Of a stretch of DNA of 33,223 nt, positions 27,411 through 33,223 are shown piece by piece; position 1 is the stretch's first letter, and the number at the start of each line of letters is the position of its first letter. Where the stretch lies: positions 1-33,223 of the forward strand of contig CAKKRH010000045.1 in the NCBI GenBank assembly GCA_919902675.1, in the 5' to 3' direction. The notes below the pieces were generated by a model. That model was not told where the DNA came from. It saw only the letters and a program-made list of their open reading frames with translations, and searched no databases. Origin of the DNA: Omnitrophica bacterium GWA2_41_15 (GTDB lineage: Bacteria; Omnitrophota; Gorgyraeia; Gygaellales; UBA12090). Position numbers and translations under genes: made by a program.

Positions 27411-28191
27411 CACCCACGCCCATCTGGATTTCTCTGATTTTGACTCCCAACGCCAAGAAGTTATTGCCAGGGCCGCTGAGGCCGGGGTTAAATATATAAT
27501 CAATGTCAGCTCGGATATGCGGGGGTGCCTGGCCTCTCTGGACCTGATCAAAAAATATGAAAACGTATTTGCCTCTATAGGTATCCATCCCCATAGCGCC
27601 GCTGAGGCAGGGGAAGAGGACTTCCAGCGCATCCCGGAATTGCTTAAGAATGAAAAGGTGGTTGCCGTTGGTGAGGTGGGGCTGGACTATTACCGCAATC
27701 TTTCCCCTCAAGATAGACAGAGAGATTTATTTTCCCGTTTTATAGGCTTAAGCCTGGAATCCAAGCTTCCGCTGATTATTCATTCCCGTGAGGCCGAGGC
27801 GGATACTATAGACATACTTAAATCCCGCGCCGCAGGACTGGCTCTTAAGGGGGTAGTCCACTGTTTTTCCGGGAGCCGGGATTTCTGCAAAAAGTGCCTG
27901 GATTTAGGGCTGTATATTTCTTTTACCTGCAATGTAACTTATAAGAAGTCGGAGGCCTTACGGGAGCTGGTAAAATATGTCCCCTCTGACCGGCTATTGC
28001 TGGAAACCGACTGCCCGTATCTTTCTCCCGAAGGCCAGCGCGGCAAGCGTAACCAGCCGTCCAATGTCCGGCTCTTAGCACAATTTGTAGCGGATTTAAG
28101 AGGCTGCAGCCTTGAAGAAATCGCCAAGGATACTAGCGAAAATGCTATTAGATTATTTGATCTAATACTAAAGGGAATTTCGGGGAGATAA
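27400..28191 (+). CDS. tatD: TatD-family deoxyribonuclease
   Basis: LVDTHAHLDFSDFD, GEVGLDYYRN, LPLIIHSREAEAD, LLLETDCPYLSPEGQRGKRNQPSNV. Confidence 0.94.
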   Translation: MLVDTHAHLDFSDFDSQRQEVIARAAEAGVKYIINVSSDMRGCLASLDLIKKYENVFASIGIHPHSAAEAGEEDFQRIPELLKNEKVVAVGEVGLDYYRNLSPQDRQRDLFSRFIGLSLESKLPLIIHSREAEADTIDILKSRAAGLALKGVVHCFSGSRDFCKKCLDLGLYISFTCNVTYKKSEALRELVKYVPSDRLLLETDCPYLSPEGQRGKRNQPSNVRLLAQFVADLRGCSLEEIAKDTSENAIRLFDLILKGISGR

Positions 28192-28265
28192 AGCGTAATT
28201 CCGGGGCAAGGGCCGGGAACACACACTTAATTCAATAACGTAGTTTTTTCATTTCGCTTATAATA

Positions 28266-29399
28266 ATGTCTAAACTCCAGGTATCTATAATAAAATGTAA
28301 GAGCTACCAGCCGGATGAGCTGGCAGAGAAGATTAAGGAGGCTCTGCGGCTTATCGGGGGGATAGAGAAATTTATCCGACCGGGCTCTAAAGTTTTGGTT
28401 AAGCCTAATCTTTTGATGGCGGCCTCACCTAGCGCGGCTATAACCACCCATCCGGAATTCACCCGCCAGGTCCTGCGCTTACTTAAGGGAATTAATTGTA
28501 AGATTTATATCGGCGACGGACCCAGCGTGTTTGGATCAGAGATGGAAAATGTCGTTAAGGTATACGAAGAGACCGGTATCAGAAAAATCGCCGAAGAAGA
28601 GGCGGTAGAGCTGGTAACCTTTGATAAGCGATTTATGGAAGGATATTTTACTTTGGCCCAGCATGTCAAGGACTGCGATTATATCCTGAATCTCCCTAAA
28701 TTCAAGACCCACGAGTATATGATTTTAACCGGGGCAGTGAAGAACCTTTTTGGGCTTATCCCCGGGACATTCAAGCTGGAGTGCCATAAAAACTTTCAAC
28801 AGCCGGAACACTTTGCCAAGATGCTTTTAGATGTCTATACGGCGGTTAAACCGGCATTAAGCATAGTTGACGGCATAGCCGGAATTGAAGGCAACGGCCC
28901 GGCAACCTCCGGGACCAAAAGGGATATCGGCCTGATAGTGGCAGGTAGCAACCCTGTGGCCGTAGATACGGTCTTAGCGGCTATTATGAATGCCAAACCT
29001 GAGAATATCTATACTATTAGAGAAGCCTTAAAAAGAAATTTTTCCGGAGCTTCTTTGAATGATGTTGATATCCTCGGGGAGAGTCTTAAGAATGTGGTTA
29101 TCCGAGGATTTAAACTCCCGGAGATTTCTCTGCCCCGGGCTATTTTAAATAACCTTCCGGGCTTTGCCGCTAATTTACTCAAGAAATGGCTTACCTTTTG
29201 GCCCAGGATTGATACGGATATCTGCCAATCATGCGATGCCTGCGTGAATAACTGTCCTCAAAAGACAATGAGTAATAAGAACGGAAAGATTATAATTGAT
29301 TATTCACAGTGTATTTCCTGTTTTTGCTGCCGCGAGGTCTGCCCTTACGCGGCCATCGGGATAAAAAAGAGCTTTTTAGCCAGACTATTGGGGAAATAA
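28266..29399 (+). CDS. DUF362 domain and 2x[4Fe-4S] ferredoxin domain protein
   Basis: DUF362-like N-terminus and CQSCDACVNNCP...CISCFCCREVCP clusters. Confidence 0.85.
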   Translation: MSKLQVSIIKCKSYQPDELAEKIKEALRLIGGIEKFIRPGSKVLVKPNLLMAASPSAAITTHPEFTRQVLRLLKGINCKIYIGDGPSVFGSEMENVVKVYEETGIRKIAEEEAVELVTFDKRFMEGYFTLAQHVKDCDYILNLPKFKTHEYMILTGAVKNLFGLIPGTFKLECHKNFQQPEHFAKMLLDVYTAVKPALSIVDGIAGIEGNGPATSGTKRDIGLIVAGSNPVAVDTVLAAIMNAKPENIYTIREALKRNFSGASLNDVDILGESLKNVVIRGFKLPEISLPRAILNNLPGFAANLLKKWLTFWPRIDTDICQSCDACVNNCPQKTMSNKNGKIIIDYSQCISCFCCREVCPYAAIGIKKSFLARLLGK

Positions 29400-29400
29400 A

Positions 29401-30405
29401 ATGCCCATTAACACTATTGAATGGAAGAATGACTGCGTACGGATAATTGACCAAACCAAGCTTCCTTTGAAGCTGGAATATTTAGATTGCCGGGAGGTGA
29501 AATCAATATGGAAGGCAATCAAGGAATTGAAGGTGCGCGGAGCCCCAGCCATCGGAATTGCCGGGGCATTAGGGGTGGTCTTGGGGATGAAGGATTGTCC
29601 TGGCGGGGATATCAACGCTTTTAAAAGAAAATTAGAGCAAGTGATCAAATATCTGGCCTCCAGCCGGCCTACGGCAGTAAATCTCTTTTGGGCCTTGGAG
29701 AGGATGAAAAAATGTGATAAGAAATCCCTGCTAAAAGAAGCCCTAAAAATACTGGAGGAGGATAAAGCGGTCTGCCGCAAGATGGCGGATTATGGCTCTG
29801 GGCTTATCCAAGATGGAGATACCTGCTTAACTGTATGTAACGCCGGAGCCCTGGCTACCGCTGACTACGGAACGGCTTTAGGGGTGTTTTACCGGGCGAA
29901 GGAAGAAGGCAAATCTTTTAAAGTTTATTCCTGTGAGACCCGGCCGCTTTTGCAGGGAGCCAGGTTGACCAGCTGGGAATTAAAAGAGCATAATGTTGAT
30001 GTAACCCTGATCGCTGATAATACCGCCGGTTATTTGATGAAAGAAGGTAAAATTGACAAGGTCTTTGCCGGGGCAGACCGCATAGCCGCTAACGGCGATA
30101 CGGCTAATAAAATCGGGACCTTTAACCTGGCCATTTTGAGCCATTACCACAAGATACCTTTTTATATCGTGGCACCGGTTTCCACCTTTGATTTGAAATT
30201 AAAATCCGGTAAAGGCATACCTATTGAACATAGGAAACCGCGAGAGGTTATCCACCTGCAGTCTAAAAAAGTTGCCCATTCCCGGGTCAAGGTGTATAAT
30301 CCCGCATTTGATGTTACTCCAGATAAATTTATCCGCGCCTTTGTCACCGAAAAAGGGCTGATCAAGCCGCCTTTTGACAAAAACATTCCCAATGTTATCA
30401 GCTAG
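29401..30405 (+). CDS. mtnA: S-methyl-5-thioribose-1-phosphate isomerase
   Basis: RGAPAIGIAGALGVVLG, TCLTVCNAGALAT, CETRPLLQGARLTSWEL, GADRIAANGDTANKIGT. Confidence 0.94.
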   Translation: MPINTIEWKNDCVRIIDQTKLPLKLEYLDCREVKSIWKAIKELKVRGAPAIGIAGALGVVLGMKDCPGGDINAFKRKLEQVIKYLASSRPTAVNLFWALERMKKCDKKSLLKEALKILEEDKAVCRKMADYGSGLIQDGDTCLTVCNAGALATADYGTALGVFYRAKEEGKSFKVYSCETRPLLQGARLTSWELKEHNVDVTLIADNTAGYLMKEGKIDKVFAGADRIAANGDTANKIGTFNLAILSHYHKIPFYIVAPVSTFDLKLKSGKGIPIEHRKPREVIHLQSKKVAHSRVKVYNPAFDVTPDKFIRAFVTEKGLIKPPFDKNIPNVIS

Positions 30406-31285
30406 GGTTTCAGAATTAGATTTGATTCAAAGGATAAGCCGCGGGATTAAAAACTCTCCTTCGGTAGTCGGCGGCATTGGAGACGATACCGCGGTTTTAA
30501 AATATACCCGGGATAAATATCAGCTCTTTACCTGCGATATGCTGATTGAAGGAACTGACTTTTTTCCTGATACCTCCGCGCGAGATATCGGCCATAAGGC
30601 GATAGCTTGCTCTTTGAGCGATATCGCGGCAATGGGAGGAAAGCCGAAATACGCCCTCATATCTCTGGGCTTCCCGGGAAGACAAGCAAAAGAATTTATT
30701 AGCGGATTTTACAAAGGGGCATTGGCTTTGGCCGGAAAATTCAAAACCGATATCGTAGGAGGAGATTTAAGCTCATCGCAAAAGTTAATAGTTGATGTCT
30801 CGATGATCGGTGAAGTGCTTAAGAAAAATCTCACCCTGAGGTCCGGGGCGAAGCCGGGAGACCTGATTTTTGTCAGCGGTTCCCTCGGCGGCTCCCTCTA
30901 CGGCAGGCATTTAAAGTTTACGCCCAGGATAAAGGAGGCGAATTATTTGGTTAATAATTACCGCCTAAGCGCGATGATGGATCTATCCGACGGCCTAAGC
31001 ATAGATCTACACAGGCTGACCTTAGCCGGCAGAGTCGGCGCGATTATCTACGAAGAGCTTATTCCGGTTTCTAGCGAGGCCAAGTCACCGGCTGAAGCCC
31101 TGAATATGGGGGAAGACTATGAATTGCTTTTTACTCTACAACCGAAAGAGGCAAGAAGGCTGATAAAAAATAACCCCTTCTTCAAAATGATAGGTGAAAT
31201 TCGCAAGGAAAAACACGGCCTGAAGATAATCACCAAAGACTGCCGGGAAAAAATATTAGAGCCGAAAGGATACCAGCATTTTTGA
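30392..31285 (+). CDS. thiL: Thiamine-monophosphate kinase
   Basis: GIGDDTAVLK, HKAIACSLSDIAAMGGKPKYALISLGFP, MMDLSDGLSIDLHRL. Confidence 0.92.
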   Translation: MLSARVSELDLIQRISRGIKNSPSVVGGIGDDTAVLKYTRDKYQLFTCDMLIEGTDFFPDTSARDIGHKAIACSLSDIAAMGGKPKYALISLGFPGRQAKEFISGFYKGALALAGKFKTDIVGGDLSSSQKLIVDVSMIGEVLKKNLTLRSGAKPGDLIFVSGSLGGSLYGRHLKFTPRIKEANYLVNNYRLSAMMDLSDGLSIDLHRLTLAGRVGAIIYEELIPVSSEAKSPAEALNMGEDYELLFTLQPKEARRLIKNNPFFKMIGEIRKEKHGLKIITKDCREKILEPKGYQHF

Positions 31286-31324
31286 TGGCAACAACCTTGA
31301 ATATCGAATATTGAACAAAGAATA

Positions 31325-31786
31325 ATGAACATACTCTCTCATTCACTCAAACAAACCCAGGAAATAGCCGCTAAATTAGCCACGCGGCTGAAATCCGGAG
31401 ACGTTTTAGCCTTAGCCGGCAACCTCGGTTCAGGAAAAACCGCCTTTGTCAAGGGGTTGGCTATCGGCTTAGGATGCGCTAAAAATAAGGTTTTAAGCCC
31501 GACCTTTGTCCTGATGCGCCAATATAGAGGAAAGTTGACCCTTAATCACTTTGACCTCTACCGCCTTAAAAATATCCGTCAGTTAGAACAAATTGGCTAC
31601 GAAGAATATTTTTACTCTGATGGAATAACCGCCGTTGAGTGGGCGGATAAAATAGAAGAGTGCCTTCCCCGTGAATACCTGAGAGTGGATTTTAAGATTC
31701 TGGATGAAAATAAACGCAGTTTAAAATTCAGCTCTTTCCCTAAAAATAAATTCGCTAAAGCGATTAAAACACTATTGCACCGTTAA
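31325..31786 (+). CDS. tsaE: tRNA threonylcarbamoyladenosine biosynthesis ATPase TsaE
   Basis: LAGNLGSGKTAFVKGLA, SPTFVLMRQYRG, HFDLYRL, AVEWADKIEECLP. Confidence 0.95.
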   Translation: MNILSHSLKQTQEIAAKLATRLKSGDVLALAGNLGSGKTAFVKGLAIGLGCAKNKVLSPTFVLMRQYRGKLTLNHFDLYRLKNIRQLEQIGYEEYFYSDGITAVEWADKIEECLPREYLRVDFKILDENKRSLKFSSFPKNKFAKAIKTLLHR

Positions 31787-31960
31787 ATTAATTTTTAAAT
31801 GTTAACGGTGCAATAAAGGGGGCGTGGGGGAGATTGTCCCCCACGCTTGGGGGGTGCTCAGTCCCGCCGTAGGCGGGACGCCGAAGGGGGGCTTGCCCCC
31901 CTAGCGGAAGTGCGGAGTTAACTTTCGCTATACTCATAAGGATTAAGTTAACGGAGCACT
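31774..31960. repeat. Palindrome cluster overlapping the tsaE stop and abutting rsmD
   Basis: ATTGCACCGTTAA/TTAACGGTGCAAT; GCGTGGGGGA/TCCCCCACGC; GTCCCGCC/GGCGGGAC; GGGGGGC/GCCCCCC; GTGCGGAGTTAACTT/AAGTTAACGGAGCAC. Confidence 0.9.
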
Positions 31961-32539
31961 ATGCGGGTAATCTCAGGAAAACTTAAAGGCCGACAAATCA
32001 AATTCCCTAAAAATATCCGCCCCACCCAAAACAAGGTGCGTAAGGCCGTCTTTGATTGCTTAGGTGATTCGGTTAAAGACAGCGTGTTTCTTGAACTCTT
32101 TGCCGGTTCAGGAGCGGTGGGTATAGAGGCATTTTCTTACGGAGCGAAAAAAGTCGTATTTGTGGATTCTGACATTAATTGCCTGAAACTTATTGAAATC
32201 AACCTTATTTCTTTAGGCATTAAACCCCGTGCGGACGCTAACGGCCCTAACTGCCGGATTTACCGAAAAGACTCCTTGGAGGCGCCCTGTTTTCTTAAAA
32301 GACAAGGACTTAAATTTGACATAATCTTTCTTGATCCGCCTTACCAAACGGGACTGGCAAAAAAGTCCTTGCTCGCTATAATTTCTTATGATATATTAAC
32401 ACCTTTAGGAATAGTGGTGATAGAACACTGTAAAAAAGAAGAGCTGCCGCAAACTGAAGGCAGCTTAATACTTTTTAAGCAAAAGCATTACGGAGACAAA
32501 ATATTATCGTTTTATGAGAGAGCAATCCATACTCTGTAA
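31961..32539 (+). CDS. rsmD: 16S rRNA (guanine(966)-N(2))-methyltransferase
   Basis: MRVISGKLKGRQIKFPKNIRPTQNKVRKAVFDCL, LELFAGSGAVGIEAFSYGA, DIIFLDPPYQTG. Confidence 0.94.
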   Translation: MRVISGKLKGRQIKFPKNIRPTQNKVRKAVFDCLGDSVKDSVFLELFAGSGAVGIEAFSYGAKKVVFVDSDINCLKLIEINLISLGIKPRADANGPNCRIYRKDSLEAPCFLKRQGLKFDIIFLDPPYQTGLAKKSLLAIISYDILTPLGIVVIEHCKKEELPQTEGSLILFKQKHYGDKILSFYERAIHTL

Positions 32540-32577
32540 TCTGTTCTCTGTAGTCTCCCGAGCAAAGCGAGGGCCGC

Positions 32578-33063
32578 ATGTGCCAAAAAGCTATTTATCC
32601 CGGTTCATTTGACCCGGTAACCTACGGACATATTGATATTATCCTTAGAGCCAAAAAGATATTCGATACGGTTATAGTTGCGGTAGCCCATAATTCACAA
32701 AAAAAACCGCTTTTTTCCCTAAAAGAGCGTATTGAAATGCTTAAGGAGGCTACTTCCGGTATGGACGGGGTGATTATCAGCGACTTTGACGGCCTGGTAG
32801 TTGATTATGCCCGGAAAAATAATATCGGGGTAATTGTCAGAGGCATAAGGATGCTTTCTGACTTTGAGTATGAATTCCAGATGGCCCTGACTAACCGCAA
32901 GCTATCGCAGGATGTGGAAACTATATTTTTGATGCCTTCAGAGCAATATTCCTATTTTTCCTCCCGGCTGATAAAAGAAACCGCGGAATTAGGAGCCGAG
33001 CTTTCCTCGTTTGTGCCGGAGGCGGTCCAGCGCGGACTCAAAAATAAACTAAAGATTAAGTGA
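32578..33063 (+). CDS. coaD: Phosphopantetheine adenylyltransferase
   Basis: AIYPGSFDPVTYGHIDIILRA, VRGIRMLSDFEYEFQMALTNRKL. Confidence 0.97.
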   Translation: MCQKAIYPGSFDPVTYGHIDIILRAKKIFDTVIVAVAHNSQKKPLFSLKERIEMLKEATSGMDGVIISDFDGLVVDYARKNNIGVIVRGIRMLSDFEYEFQMALTNRKLSQDVETIFLMPSEQYSYFSSRLIKETAELGAELSSFVPEAVQRGLKNKLKIK

Positions 33064-33105
33064 TCGAGCGATTGACCCAGTTAGTACATTGTTACAGAAG
33101 TTTTT

Positions 33106-33186
33106 GAACAATTGAACAATAGAAAATAGACCGCAATTGAGCTTTTTTCTTGTCTATTGTTCTATTTACTCGATTGCTCAATTGCT
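33106..33186. repeat. Intergenic inverted repeat of ATTGAACAAT-like words downstream of coaD
   Basis: GAACAATTGAACAATAGAAAATAGA vs reverse complement of right arm GAGCAATTGAGCAATCGAGTAAATAGA. Confidence 0.78.
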
Positions 33187-33189
33187 CTG

Positions 33190-33223
33190 TGCGCTGTTAT
33201 TAAAAATTTTATGTAACAGCGCA
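33190..33223. repeat. Perfect 10-bp inverted repeat truncated by the window end
   Basis: TGCGCTGTTA (33190-33199) / TAACAGCGCA (33214-33223). Confidence 0.8.

Noticed and set aside
28259-28264. TATAAT just before the DUF362 gene start considered as a leaderless promoter
   Set aside because: Only 1 nt before the ATG and no matching -35 at the right distance, so the expected start would fall inside the coding region.
28192-28265. TTCCGGGGCAAGGGCCGGGAA considered as a hairpin element
   Set aside because: Pairing is short and irregular; not clearly above chance.
1174-33063. Numerous - strand ORFs of 60-160 codons (e.g. 11288-11773, 27225-27632, 18246-18644)
   Set aside because: They lie antisense to strongly supported conserved genes, have low-complexity Ser/Arg-rich translations and no recognisable family.

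Overview
Window reads as a gene-dense, almost entirely + strand housekeeping segment of a diderm bacterium. Protein style, including a secreted 'LTQPMGSFQGLDLRLPRLSKAEL' type protein, suggests Omnitrophota-like, but this is inference only. Supported genes in order: an interrupted secreted ORF, lysS, lolC/E-type permease, lolD, ilvE-type aminotransferase, mcsA, GIY-YIG element, mcsB, clpC, AsmA-like secreted protein, mlaE, mlaF, mlaD, radA, PIN/TRAM (yacL-like), ispD, ispF, cysE, REC-PAS-HD-GYP, cysS, tmk, holB, ricT/PSP1, metG, tatD, DUF362-ferredoxin, mtnA, thiL, tsaE, rsmD, coaD. No rRNA, tRNA or CRISPR array was recognised. Main points for a second look: (1) a GIY-YIG ORF bracketed by a perfect 13-bp inverted repeat, placed exactly at the mcsA stop/mcsB start junction, with a second 54-bp element with similar ends at the ispD start; both show a TGA duplication and both leave a GTG start built from the element's last G; (2) one in-frame TAA splitting a ~1080-codon reading frame at the left end; (3) a structured 5' leader whose P1 stem overlaps a terminator hairpin; (4) a recurring architecture of degenerate short-word inverted repeats in most larger intergenic gaps; (5) a nested palindrome cluster between tsaE and rsmD; (6) a perfect-consensus promoter implying a leaderless lysS mRNA.
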